From: Bimastos eiseni
Lineage: Eukaryota; Annelida; Clitellata; Crassiclitellata; Lumbricidae
Direction of reading: 5' to 3'
Length of the DNA stretch: 64,000 bases
NCBI GenBank assembly: GCA_959347315.1
Contig: OY365815.1
Span: forward strand, 20,508,803 to 20,572,802
Every line of letters begins with the position of its first letter. Positions within the stretch are counted from its first letter, which is position 1. Positions 24,990 through 39,000 of this stretch are shown here, in pieces. The position numbers were made by a program, and so were the translations under genes. The notes under the pieces were generated by a model, which saw nothing but the letters and a program-made list of their open reading frames with translations, ran no database searches and had not been told where the DNA came from.

Positions 24990-25363
24990 GTGTCGAATTC
25001 GGCTCACGCTTACTTATAGCTCTGAGAATTCCAACTTACGCATAATACTGTAATCTTTTGGTCTGCTGCCGTTGGTCAGAACAAAATACTTCCGGCACAT
25101 GATTGACACAAAGGAGAGTAAGACGAATTTTCGTATACATATAAAAACTACACTAACCCTAACCCTGGCTCTAAATGACACTCATGATGCTTAACCTGAC
25201 CCTAACCGACCCTCACGACGCATTATTATAAGAAATTATAGGTTTTCACAGTGCACATGTGCTAAACGTTGCGCAGAGATTTCCACACAAGCCTCGCCCA
25301 AATATTATTGGTAAGTTGGAGTCTCCAGAACTATAAGTAAGCCTCGAATTCGCTTTGGGACAC
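24990..25363. mobile_element. MITE with ~55-bp terminal inverted repeats
   Basis: The left end begins GTGTCGAATTCGG and the reverse complement of the right end begins GTGTCCCAAAGCGAATTCG. Both continue with GCTTACTTATAG and, after a short gap, CCAACTTAC and ATAATA. The ~370-bp element has no open frame for a transposase. Its interior contains ACTAACCCTAACCCTGG-like runs. The flanks show no convincing target duplication. Confidence 0.65.
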
Positions 25364-25789
25364 TAATGAAACAATATTTATTTTTGAAATATCCATCCAG
25401 TTGGAGATTTTAACCCTCACCTTTGGCTAGGGTCCAGTATTCTAAATGCTAACTAACAGGTCTACATAATTAATGAGAAATTTGAACTTATAAAAATCTC
25501 AATCATGTTGAATTAGTAAACACCTTGAAATCTAATGGTTGTGTACTTAATGGGCACGTTTAGTCGCACTGATTTAATATTTAATCAGTTTTAACATGCT
25601 CTGAAATGCGTCTCATCGATTGGAGCTTCTACGTTAATTTATTGCTTTCCCGAAAGAAATCAATTGCACGCTCGGCTGCTGACGATGACCTACCTGTCTA
25701 AGCCACGGCCCTGTAAAACAGTAATTTTCAACCAATCTGTAAAAAATTAACTATCGCAAATCTAAATAGTTAACTAGACGACGCCGAAC

Positions 25790-26610
25790 GCAAACAAGGC
25801 ATAATTATACCTCTCGTACTAACCTTGAACACCGTCAGTGCCTCGGCCTTAGCTTTGGCGCGACTAAGGCCTGTGCTCAGCCACCGAGCACAAATCGAGT
25901 CGGCGGCCTACTCTGGATATCTGAGATGTCCTATTACGTCGGTCAAGCGGGTCAGAGGCAAAGTCTTTGGCAACAAATCAGTAAAGACGGCGGCGATTAG
26001 AACAATCGGACTACGACCTCCATAATTGAACAGGAGCCGATGAAAATGTTTTTTCCGCTTGCCCGTCGTCTGTCTGTGTGTCGCTATGTCCGCCCGTTGA
26101 TGGCCGAATAAGAAGAAGCAACGAGACGACCAGAGTGGTGGTGTCTGTCTTCTGTTGCAGCCGCTGCTGCTCCTCCTGCAACGGTCAGTGCTTCATCAGT
26201 CACTCGATCCTCGTTGCAGGCACACGCCACCGCCGTCTGATCCCCCATACACACGACCGACAGCTTAGTCAGCCTCTCGCCGCCGCTGCGTCTGCAGACA
26301 GCAACGCTCGCCAATAAGAAATCAATACAAGACGACTACGACGACCGTCGCTACAGTAGAAAGCGGACTACGGCATTATCATCATCGTCATCATCACCCG
26401 CTGCAGCAGCTAGAATATCGACTGGGATACATGGCAACGTCCTATCTTCCCTTCCTCCCCGTGCTTCTCTTCAGCCCCTGCGGCGGTCGAGGCGTCATTC
26501 TCCTTTGGCCTCTACAGCACAGGACCACAGCTATTATAATAGCAGCACCAGGCTGCTGCAGTAGCAGCAACGGCAGCCACATGGCAGAAGAGTCTCCGTG
26601 GAATTAGTCG
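25790..26610. promoter_or_regulatory. CpG-rich island, possible promoter/5' UTR
   Basis: About 800 bp are markedly richer in GC and CpG than the surrounding AT-rich DNA, with CCGCCGTC, GACGACTACGACGACCG and GCTGCTGCTCC runs. A short plus-strand frame from 26431 begins MATSYLPFLPVLLFS, which could be a signal peptide, but it ends at TAG 26605 without a clear donor. The island may be the 5' end of a gene on either strand. No coding exon is assignable. Confidence 0.35.
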
Positions 26611-29432
26611 ACCCAGTAGGCAGAGACTCATTTGTCAGAATGGCCCGTGAGCAGTGGTCTCTCTCTCTTGCTGTCTCTCTCTCTCTCTTCTCTTGTCACC
26701 ATAAAATCATTTCTGCCCTACCCTGTCCCTCTGACATTGTCCATCGCAACTCATCCATGCGAGGGCATATAACCTGCCTCATTCCCTCCATGATGAAACC
26801 AATGGCATCTTAGGTCTCCAAAAGGGTCAACTCACAAACCGCGGTCAGCAATCTCAAACCACAGACCTCAAGAGATGCAGGGTCATCTGATTAGTGCATA
26901 TCACACAGCTATCATCTGAAATTATTTATCATCCATGCCTTTCCTCCTCAGTTACGTCTCCTCTGCTCTTCAATTCATTCGTGACATTGATGACTTGCAG
27001 GGCTACTCTGATCAAAATCTTGCCAGTAGGTTTATGGACATTCAGTTTATAAGAGAATTTATTCATCAAACACACGCACAGTCCGACCTTTGACCTAATT
27101 ATGGAAGAGCCGTGCCAGAAACAGCTCTTGCAAGGCATGCAATTAGCATAATACATCTGATTAGATCATAATATCTCTGATTAGGTAACCTAGTTTATAA
27201 TTTGTTTTGGCATCGAAAGTTGTTCCATCAAAATAATGAGCTTTTTTTCCAAACATAACAGTTCATTCCAATTTTACATCACATACATAAAACCCTACAA
27301 TTCCACAGTGAGTGATAATTCCTCTTCTTCAACATTCGACAGCTGTAACTGTTACTGTCAACACTAGTGCTGTTTGTTGACTGCAAGCAAGCAAGCACAA
27401 TGTTCTTAATGCTTCCTAGAAATGAGAGCAAGGAAAAACCAAATGTTTGCTTGTTTATTTTTAACCAAATAGGGTTTGCATATGGGGCCCAATTAAGAAC
27501 TATAAGAAGTAGGCCTACCTTCGTACCCTCCGGATTAGTTCTTTAAACATAGCTCCGAAGAAATATTTTTTTGAGAAATATTTTGTTAACCTGCAACTTA
27601 TCATTCTATCAAAGAAACTAGAAATAAATGTAAAAATAAATAAATAAATGCCACTATAATCATAGGACCAAAATTAAACAACTTTTGATTTAAAGACCCT
27701 ATAGTTGCTACACAATCATGATAACCATCTCCTATCTGGAAACCTACTGCCACATGATACATTGTCAATTTCAAACAATGAACCAGGATCTTTATCAATA
27801 TCAAAAATAGAAAAGGAAAATGCAATGGACAATCTCAAACCTTAAACTGCTCCACAAACGGATCAGTTAGAAGAATTTATGTTCATAAAATTGATCCACA
27901 CAGACTGGCATTTCTTACACCCAACTACTGCTTTAGAAAACATGCCAAAAACATTTTATTCAAATATAATTTTGTCTTCATGTACATATATGTAATTATT
28001 TTGACGATAAATTCACAAAAGCAGCTTCTGGCTGGCATTCCCGTTCCAGCAGCAGCAGCAGTTTTCTTATTGGTTGGATAATATTGATCCAGTGAAGATG
28101 CAATTATAATTACCAAGAGAGGACTTCAGATCACCGGAAGTAAGACATTTGCTCTATCACTCAAGGTTCAGCAAACTATAAAGCACAGCCTCAGTGAACA
28201 TTCAACATTTAAAAGACACATGCACAATATACATTTTCACATACATTGGAGTACAGCTTCTATAAATTTTATATATTTATTTTATCTTTAATACTGGCAT
28301 CAGGTTCTCTATGCAGCATATCAATGTTTGCGCTACAAGCATATACAATCTGCAAATTGATTACAGTTGGTCTGAATAATAATAAAATCATGTCTAAGAA
28401 GTTGACGACATTAAGAGTTCAGTTTTGCATACCTATCCCTTCTTCCAAATGTTGGCCTGCCATCTTCATTACTTGCCATTCTTCCATGGCAGCAATGATT
28501 ATTCTATCGATTACACCGTGGTCCAACGCCATCTGCCTCAGGCTCCTCTGTCTATCGCCCCTCTGGCATTACACTCAAAAATGACGTCTCACTCTCGCCT
28601 CCTCAAGAATTCATACCCCCAACTCATCTGATCTTCTGCCCTTCAACTCTTGTCCTAAACGACACACCTTGACAAACACTCTTGTCTATTTGATCCTCTG
28701 GCAACAGGACTCGCCTCCTCTGGACTACTGCTTTGGACAACCTCTAGGACTCAAAGCAGCGCTCACGAATAAGCTGGTGCTTAGCTTCAGAGTGGCGCTC
28801 ATGGAGATTACGATTTTACCAGCACTGTATATAATATAGATACTTATGCAGGAGAAATATACATGTTCATGTAAATTATGTTCATGTAAATTAGACGTCA
28901 AGACAAAACGATCATGTAATTACGCCATCTGACTGCAGTCCTTCACACCTATGTCCAGAAAATGCAAAACATTTTTCTGAGTGAATTTCTGATCAAATTT
29001 CAATCTTGATTCATTTAAAAGCATGCTGACAAACTGAAACTTGAATTATATTCGCATAAAATCACACGCCACCTTGTAACAGTGCTAACATATTGTAGCA
29101 ATTCAATAAGAATAACAATTAGCTGCTCATCCAATTGATTAAATAATTAATCAATTAGAGCCTAATCGATTAGTACCCATGTCTGCTACACGTGATCACA
29201 TCTTAAACTGTTATTTCACATAAAAACCTTGTTCTAGTACAGCCAAAAATATTTACACTGTATGTGAAGATACTGCAGTCAATGGTAATGTTTCTGAATA
29301 CACAGTTAATATTCACAACTTTAAAAAAGTACAAATAATGCAAACTGCATCGTTTCTTATGACTAAAGCACTTCTTTGCAACCCTCAGCATGACGTCTAA
29401 AATCACATCTTCAATGAATTGAGAAACGTGTT

Positions 29433-29741
29433 TCAGTCATCCTAAAACAAAGAATCAAAATCAGTTAACAAAAGAAGCATTGTTCTCAAAAAATGTATCT
29501 ATATTTAGTAATTTATACCATAAAGTCACAAGAAAGGTCAATTGAAAATCTAGAAACATTTGTTCTCAAACAGAGGTCATCTTTAAGCAACACTATGACT
29601 AAAAACAACAATGAGCATATTACAGTAGCATACCTACTCACACACGCACTTATCTCAGATAACACAATGCCCAACACACCCATTCCTGTAGAGTATCACT
29701 ATTCAACAACAAATATGTTAATCTAAAATACCACTATGCAG

Positions 29742-29772
<31 letters not shown>

Positions 29773-31584
29773 AAAAGAAATGTCTTTTATTTTTGAAGCT
29801 ATATGGGTAACAACATATTAATTCTCATTCTAAAAATTGGGCCACAATACTAAAATGTTTGGGAAACACTGATTTAAGATACCATTATGCAGTGACGTAT
29901 CAATTCATTTAAAATACCATAATGCAGTGACATACCCATTCTTCTGGTTCACAGCCTTCAGTCAAATCCTGTGGCAATGGACCGTCATCATAACGAAGTT
30001 TGCTGGTCATTGCGCTCAGAAGCTGTCACAAAATCACACGAACGAGATTTCAGTTGTTGTCCCAAAGTCATTTCAACTTTAACACCAACCGCATGTGCTA
30101 AACTCTCTCTCCACTCTCAAACAACAGAAAACTTCAGTTGTTTCCTCTATCATCTTGCTAAACTGGTAATGTTAATCTTCTTAAGTAACAGTCAGTCCTA
30201 AATTAATCAACAGTAAAGGCATATAAGAACAAATTCAGACCATTTATAAATGAAATACTGTAATCAGTTCATGGCTCGGAGTAGGTTCCTGGAAGGGGCG
30301 CCCTGCAAATTCATGAAATGAATGAATGAAGCAGCTCCTCAGGGAAGCTGCTGTAAGGAGTTACCTAAGTTTACGTACAGTTGTACATTACACTGTACTG
30401 CGTTTAATGCTGGATGAATATTTTGTGCTGTATGCACTATGACCAATTTTAGCTGGAACAACTTAAGTAAAGCAGTTACTCACTTCTTCTTTCTTCTGAT
30501 CGTCTGTTTTGTACGTCGCTTTATAAACTTCAAAGCTATCGTACTTTTGTTGCTTTGGAGCCTCGACAGGAGCCTTTGATACTAAAAACCACCAATCAAA
30601 CCAAAGATACAAATTCTATCATCATGCAAATTTTTAAGTTTTATATTGTAATGTGTAGCCAATGAAAAAGGTCAAAAACACTTCATTTTATGAGTAAATG
30701 CAATTAAAACATGCTCAAGCATTAAACTCAAAGTACACTCAATCAATCTGCTATCCAAATAGCTCTTTTGTACAAAACACAGCAATTGCAGCACAATGGG
30801 ACAACATATAATAACATATTAAACATAATCACAATAGACATAATATATATCATATATAAAATTGGGGCACGGTGGCATAGTGGGATGTTCCGTGCCTTGA
30901 GTTTGGAGGATCGCAGGTTCGAACCCACCCCAAGTCACTTCATAGCAACTTTGGACAAGCTGCTCACCCATAGTTGTCTGTCAGGAAGGCAACAGGAAGC
31001 CACCTGACTCATCTCATCCTCAGGTGGCATAAAACCAATGGACCTGCCCTCAAGCAGAGCACTCATCATCATCAGTAGGGTATGTAGAGAATGGCTCAAT
31101 GACATCAAAGAGTGGCGAGAGGAGGAAATCTACGTGTTGACAAAGAAGGAGCAAGACCTGAATACTTTTAAGAAGATGTGTTGCATTGGACACCCATGGG
31201 CAATGAGCCCAAGGAATGATAATGATGATAATAGCATGTAATGGGACAACACATATATGTTGGTCTTAAAAATTACTCAGTCACGAAACTGCTATAAACT
31301 GATGCATTGCTTGTTAAGTAGAACCTCAAAACATATTTGAAAAAAATCATTTAATAGCCACTTTGGATCATCATTCTGAACAAGCAATACTGATTTAGTT
31401 TGCATATTCCAAACAGATATATCGGAAATCAGTAATACAAAGACTTACATGGCGTCATGTTATCCGGCTTAAGACTGACTCTGGGCTGACTCTTGTCCTG
31501 ACCACTAAACCAGTCAGATGAATCAACAACTGGTTTCCAAGTGACTCTTGTCTCAGGAAATAGATCATCCTGAAAAAACTCAAC
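29433..31584 (-). other. CORO7: Coronin-7: C-terminal tail (exons 23-26)
   Basis: Residues 852-960 begin VEFFQDDLFPETRVTWKPVV, the DLFP(D/E)T motif after the second propeller. They pass through KTDDQKKEELLSAMTSKL, similar to the QQKKEELLNAM of the human protein. They end in EPEEWDD, the short acidic tail with a tryptophan that is characteristic of coronin-7 in place of the coiled coil of short coronins. The last exon contributes only Asp-Asp and the stop. Confidence 0.9.
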
Positions 31585-34500
31585 CTGCAAAGGCAGAAGC
31601 AAAGTCTCAGCTGAAGCCACAAATCATGCAAAACATGACAAACATTAATAGAAGTTCTAATTACATATAGACATCAATACTGGACAAAGCACACAGAACA
31701 AAACTAATGCAAGTTAATGAAAAAACCAACTCTTCTATTTACAGTCTTCTATCAAATAGATTAAGCTCAGTTGATGTCTTTGCAAAAACAAATAATTGTA
31801 AAATATTTCTCACACAGACTTATTTCAACACTATCTTAAAAGAAGCACAGAGATCATAACAGATTTTTTAATCTAAGAACAAAAACCTACACAAATAAAA
31901 ATAACTTTTACAGACCAGGGAGAGACCCTAAACTTTAATGATATGCATAAGTTTCCCATTCTCTCGTTAAAGTCTTAAATATGGAAGCTATTAGCTGGAT
32001 AAAGTTGCGCAAGAAGACTTTTAACAAATGTCAAAGCTTGTTACTCATTTCTACCCATCGCTACCAAATTACAATTATTATCATGACTGATAATAATAAT
32101 GTGCGCATGGAGATTGGAGTTGAGAATGACGAGTCGCTACAACAAACAGCGATGAGAAGGAAGCTGGAGTTCTTCAGATATCTCATGCAATCAGATGGAT
32201 TACAAAAGGAAATGGAGAAGTTTTGTCGTTGTGATCGCTAGAGTTCCAAGAACTGATAGTCCAAGGTGACAAGATGATCATGACTGACAATGACACCCGA
32301 GATAAAAACATTTGTCAAGTTCTCCAAATTTCATTCAAACATTCAAACCTTTGTCCGTGGAACTGTGAATGAAATTGGTTCTATGTTGCTGGGCGTCAGA
32401 CGAAAAGCTCTTGCAAACTCGACCTTCCTGACATCAACTTCTGTCTTTGGTAGAAATGACAAAGCTTGATGAAGACCATCGGCCTTATAATCGGACAGAG
32501 GAAATAAGTGTGGATAATCCTCAGCCACTTCATATGCTCTCACTATACCGTCTCCCTGTTCAGTGAAAGCATAGATAATACGTCAAAACAAGAAATACAT
32601 TGAACGAGTTTGAAAACTTTAAATAAATATGTTGACCATTGGGCAAAAGAACACCACGATCTATAGAGTTCACTGCCCAACTGTTCATTTTCAAGATACA
32701 ACAAGCAAATTGCAGAATGTCTAATTTGACCTAATCTTAAAACTTCACAGAAAGCCATGCAAAGAGCATCTATCGATCAATGACCACCATTTCAAATTAA
32801 AATCAATAAATCGATCAAGGTAATTCAAGTCAAAACCCTAAGGTACAAACTATGCACCTAGTCTACTCAAACAATCTATGGGAGAAATCACCCACTGTGA
32901 TTGTAACTAAGGGCATATTTCTATTCACTGTAATCTCTATCAATTTCTCTTAGGTTTAAGTAATAGACTGATCGATCAATCAAGAAGAAAAGCTAGAAAA
33001 TTCACTGTTAATTCACTGTTTCTTTAGGTTAGAAAGCCTTCAAATGTGAACTACATAAAGCAATTAATTAGTTACTAACAAAGGATGTTAGTTACAACAT
33101 TTGCACCTATTAAATACAATTATAGGCAGGTTTTATATGATGATCATATGTGTGATCCAGTTTATCTCTTAAATTCTGGCCTGGATTGTTCACAGGATTT
33201 TAGAGATAATACACAACAGTTTACTAAGAGGCAATCGTCCAGAGATGCCTTTTAACACAGTGGCTAAACAGAAGTCAATTCATTACATATATTACACATC
33301 CATTAGAATAGAACATGATGATCTTGTCTAGAATAAAACACATCCAAGAATTCCTCTCACACACCCTTCCTGTAAGAAACAGAGTTGAACTGTCATCATC
33401 ATAATATGGGATAAGGATTGAAGGTGATGTATCCAGATCAATCTTGTAAAGAACTGACGATAGATCTGCAGAATCATAGGCAGCGACTTGCCTAACACTC
33501 GTCCTGCAAAACAAAAGAATGGTCAACATTGCTGATAGTGTTAAAGCTCAATCAATGCAACATCTTGAAAGGTCATTGTGGTGCACATAATGGGAACCAC
33601 AAGGAATCCATCGGCAATCGACTAAAACAAAACCTGGTCAGGCAGAGAGGTGAACAGAGTACAAAAGGTCATCAAATAGGATGGAGCAGAGCCGTTAAGA
33701 CAGTTGCACACAAAGGCTAGAATCGTAACTGGACATGTTGATATTAGAGTGCACTATTAGTTGGAGAGCTTACATACCTAACAGGTTAAACATTTGTAGT
33801 ATCCCAATTTGTTAACCAGAGACAGCATTCACTGGGTATAATACACTGAAAGACTATCAAGGATTTTAACTTTAATCAATGTAAATGTCCAGTTTTGGAT
33901 GAAATGACTGAGTGTGTGAAACAGATAAATTCTCTCACATCTACACCTCAGGCAACTCTTAGAAGATTTAATGGCAGCCAGGCACAATGTAATATATCCA
34001 CCTCTAGCATTTAAATGATGACATCATTGCTCCCATGAACTCTGCTGACATCGAATAACTCAATATTTGTAAGCAAGGAAAGAGTTCTTATTCACTGACC
34101 TGCCAACCAAACCTCTAGAAAAGTTCTTCATCTCTAAAAATGACTAGTGTTCGTTACTGCTGCTCCTACCTTTGGAATAAGCAGACCAGCCGGCATCTAA
34201 TAGCTCCACGCAACAAAATAGCTACCTATCAAGCACACAGCATGTCTATGAGAGAGACAGAGAAAGATCCAATGAAAGAAACGAATTAGAAACCTATCGA
34301 ATCCAGTGACGACCAAGAGACGATCGTTACACGTCCAAACAACTCGACCTCCGCGACTGCCTTCAAAACCAGATCCAACCTTTAGAATTTCACAAAACAA
34401 TTTGCAACATCAAACCACAAAGTATAACTTACGCTGAATTGAATAAGTTTACTAATGCACACTAACTATCAGTTTAAAGCCGTGAAGCCGATTAATTCCT

Positions 34501-35967
34501 AACAGACATTGAGTTGAATTGCAATTGCATTTAGAAAGTATCTTATCTGTATCATATTAATAATCGCTGTTTTACAAGTGTCAATTTTACAACGTTGCTG
34601 TTAATGCTCATTTTCAAGCCTTAAAGGTTTTCCGAATTAGTATGTAAACAACATCTGATAACTTAACAAATATTATTGTTCAAAGCAGCCTTAAATTACT
34701 CAGATGAAAATCTGTGAACACTCACAGACATTGGCTCAGCTGAACTTCGAGGATCATAAATCCTTAGTTTTCCATCCTTGCAAGATGTTGCACATCGTTT
34801 TCCGTCTTGACTCCAAGCAAAGCTGAAAATCTGTCGCACAAATGAAGAACTAAACTGCATTTGACTTTTTCAGTTGACTGTTGAAGAAGACAACATTTCA
34901 CACACAACTGAAGTCATTTGTGCATTGCCCTACTCATCCCAACTGGATAACAATACAGTGCCAGAACAGGAAACAAATCTAATAGGATGTCTGGTCAGAA
35001 GGACCTAAATGGACGAAGATTGCGATGAAGAAACTAACAAAACAAACGATTGCAACGCCATCTACTTGTGTACACTGTTCGAACAAGGACAGTATAATTC
35101 CATGATAATAAAATTCTTTGACAGCTATTAGGGAACAGAAGTGCACCTGTTCCTCTATTATCGATTCCTATTAAGATCAGAAGCACAACGAATAAAAGCA
35201 AGTATACTATAAAGAAGCACTAACCGTATCAGTATGACCAGTCAGTTTAATTTTCTCTTGCTCCGACTGCAAATCCCACAATCGAATGGTCATATCATAC
35301 GATCCAGACGCAAGAACATCAGAAGCCAGTGGATGGAAACGCACAAAGTACAACTTCTCAGAATGACCTGCAATTGATAACCATCTATTTCACACGCTCA
35401 ATCATTTCATTAGAAACTCCACGTTTATATAGATAAAAACAAAGGACCTTTGTAGGTCTTTCAATGTATAAAACCCATTGAATGCTGTCTATGGGCATCC
35501 AATTGTGATAATGCAAATGATTAAACTGCTAGGCATGTAACTTCCTCAACAAATAGAGAACCACATAATTGACTTATTCTTACGTCTTATGAAGACTGCA
35601 TTAGATACCAGCAGTCTGGACAATTGGGTTATTTGGCATGTGAGTCTCAACGGTCAAGAGTGAATGTCCACTCAAGGCAAAAACTTGTCACACCCTACCG
35701 ACGTGGGACTGTTGTTTGTTCGTGTGGAGATCTTGAGCAAGAGATTTAATCAAACATATTGCCTTCATAGTACTAAGAGGCATTATCAACTGATTTTTCT
35801 GGACTACAAATGACGAAAAGTGCAAGTAATAAGTCATTCAATCTGAGAATCAAGATAATACATGGCATGTTGCAATAAAAAAGTGATTATATATATATCT
35901 AAACACAATATTACACATATATTTATATATGCAATATATATATAATAACACTTTGAGTAATATATGC

Positions 35968-36024
<57 letters not shown>

Positions 36025-39000
36025 TAACCACGAAGATATCCTGATGGACTGTCAATAGTCTCAGTCAGTCCACCCTCTGGAATGTTCCAGATTCTGATTT
36101 TTGCATCATCACAGCCTACAACACATTTTCAACTTAATTTACATTCTTAAAACTCAAGTTCAAGTTCAGAAAATCATGCAGACATAAAACCCACAACAAT
36201 GTAGTCTAACATTTGCTGAATGGGTATCAGCAAATTAATCACAGTTTAATATGATTTCAGTGACAGCTTAGTTTTGTTGATAAGCTGTTGGCAGGTCAAT
36301 GAATCAAATAGGGGACACTCCCGTTCAGTAAGGATGGGTGAATATCAATGAGAAGAAAACTCAAAGTGTGAAAGATAAATACAAAAGAGAACAGGAAGAC
36401 AGAAACCCAATGACATGGAATGAAACAGAGAAGCTAGAACAGACAGAACAGCAAAGCACAGAGATAGAGAAACAGAGACAGATAGTCCACAGAAAAAAAG
36501 AGATGCACACAGAGAGAGACATCAAGGCAGAGAAGAGACAGAGAGAGAGAAATAACTGCTGATCTTACCAACAACGAGACGGTGATCGTTAAATGGATCC
36601 CATTCAAAATCCGTTACAGAGCTTCCGTTCTGTAGGGCAGGCTGTGCAGTGTCTGATAGGCGTTCCCTCTTGTCTGTCTGATCATATTAAACGAAAATAG
36701 ACCACATAAGCCAATAAAATAAAAGTGGACTTACTTTAATATGAAAATGACAAAACAGTGATTTTATTTAGCCTGAAGTGAACCTGTAACATTCAGTAGC
36801 ATAATGAATATAGATAAAATATATATTAAAAAGTGAAGTTCTCCTTCCTCAAAAGATTCGTGTCATAAATATAGAAATATTGAAAGAACACAACTGAAAG
36901 AACAGAAACAATAGCCTGCATTAAACTAAACTCTGTCTATGACATGCATCATAAGATAATACAAGAAAGTATAATTTCATATATATTGGAGTAGAAATCA
37001 AAAACCTCAAATTTAAATCATGCTCTGAATATTGCCTCGCTATAATAAACAAGTCAATGTGGCTCCTAAAGTACCATAACCAGAAGGGTCAAATATTCTT
37101 AAACATTGCGACAGCAGAGAGAAAAACAACAGCAACCGAACAGTTATAGCAAGTCAGTTCAGTGAAGATGAGAATAATGAGTGATTAATAAATTGACAAG
37201 AGCTGAATGATGAGACACTTATAATGTTTACCTGTAAGACAGCAATAAGACCACCTGCGCCACCTAGAGGCACAGCACAAAAAGTGCAGTTGGCATGGAA
37301 GAAATTACTTTCGCCTGGAATGCTTTTTGATAAGTTACGGATGTTCTCGATGTTTAAACTTTTGTGCATTGGACTACCCTGAAGATGCTTAAACTTGGAC
37401 TGTCTCACACCTACATCGCAAAAAATACAAAATATACATAAAAATTTAAGAAAGTAGCAAGTTGAAAGTTTTAATATAAATTAAAATTAATTACACCCAT
37501 GATTAAGAAGATTTATTCATCCAACGCAGAACACAGTGACAGAATTGCCAGCAGTTCCAATCAGTGATAATCAATAGTAATTACCCTAACAATAGGAACA
37601 GATTCAATTGTATAGCATTCGGGTGATAAAACCGCACCGAGTTAGTGCGTCAGCACGTGGGATCTCTCGATTGTGCAAATGGAGTGAATAAGTAGCATTC
37701 TTTAAAGGAGGCAAGACAACCTAGAACATGGCAATGGTTGTGCAGCACAGAAGAGAAAAGAGAGAAATCTGCACGACCACAGAGGTCGTCAAAAGTCACC
37801 TGGTCAAAAAGCAGAAACTTGAGACATATCAGGTTTCCTTACAATTGCGTTGCGACATCTTCTCTGGCCAGCATTAGCAAAGCCTGACCATGCAGGGGAA
37901 GCATAGAGGAGGCAGGCCAATGAGGTAGCCTGAACTACATCATACAAGCGCGTCCTCAAGAGGCCATGAGCAACAAGGATGCGCAGTGCATAGAGTGATT
38001 GGCTGGCCTTTATACAAATCCGGTCAATATGTGGGTCAAAACTAAGTCTATCGGTGATGGTTACCCCTAGTATAACAGATGATACCACCCTTTCCATAAC
38101 CTGGTATAGGGGGTGAGAGATTTGGTAACTTATATCGTGGGTGCCTAAATATCATCCTCATTAGATTTATTACCATTGAGATTGAGATTGCAAGTAAGTT
38201 CCCATGTAGCTACATTTTCAAGTTCAGAGCATATCAAAATATTTGAAATCCATACATAGTCGCACAGCTGTCAAGCTCCAAGATGTGGCTACTAATTTAA
38301 AGACAGAACTTAAAACATTGTTTTGGTTAAATCAGCTTACCAGCCAGAACCTTAGTTACTGCTTTGATTTTGATTGGCTCCACATCGTTTGATGTTGTTT
38401 CCATCTCTGCGGTGTTATGAGCAGAAGTGGATTTACCCAATCCATCACCTCCACTTCCAGCATCACTTTTCTTCTCAGCAATTTGTGTTTGACCTTTGAC
38501 CTGTTTAAACCATTCAAACATCATTACAACACATGTTTATTTGAAAGTTGCTTAGTCATAGACACTTGAAAGAGCCAGAAAGAGCATGTTCTACACCTTG
38601 CCTTGTTGAGACCTCACACCGTACTCATGCTTTTGACATTACAAAGTGCCACGGGAGAAACTGGCCTAACATTTGAAGCAATTGTTTTTCTGTTGTCTGT
38701 ACATAGGTCAGCTAGAATGGATCCTTAAATAACAGAAGAAATTATTTTAAATCCTCTAAATGCAGTGAAATGATACTAGTCAGTGTGCCTCAAATAATAA
38801 TAATAAACACTAGTCAGTTCAATTGCTCTCTTCAGTTCTGACCCACTTCTATTTCACACTCTTTAGCGACCACTAAACCAGGCTTTAACCAATCACTTCC
38901 CTTCATATGTACTGAAAAAAGTATGAAGACAAAAGCATCTGCAGAATTCCATGCACTATCAACTAATAAAGCATCTGCTGGAAATACCTGAGTGTCCAAT

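Larger units (their letters stand above)
24721..29432. other. Non-coding stretch between reverse-transcriptase remnant and coronin-7
   Basis: Beyond the MITE and the CpG-rich island I see no supported exon. The 28440-28830 part shares CTCAAGAATTC(T/A)TACCC and CGAATAAGCTGGTGC with 62545-62930, indicating one dispersed repeat family. Confidence 0.55.

Noticed and set aside
25137..25215. Interstitial telomere repeat
   Set aside because: CTAACCCTAACCC occurs only as short imperfect runs inside a MITE. There is no tandem TTAGGG array.
26084..26317. Overlapping 76-79-codon frames on both strands
   Set aside because: Both are open because the CpG-rich island has few stop codons. Neither has a domain or splice support.
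30864..30940. Possible tRNA gene
   Set aside because: A- and B-box-like sequences are present, but there is no paired acceptor stem. The LINE-like 3' part and the target duplication show it is a SINE.
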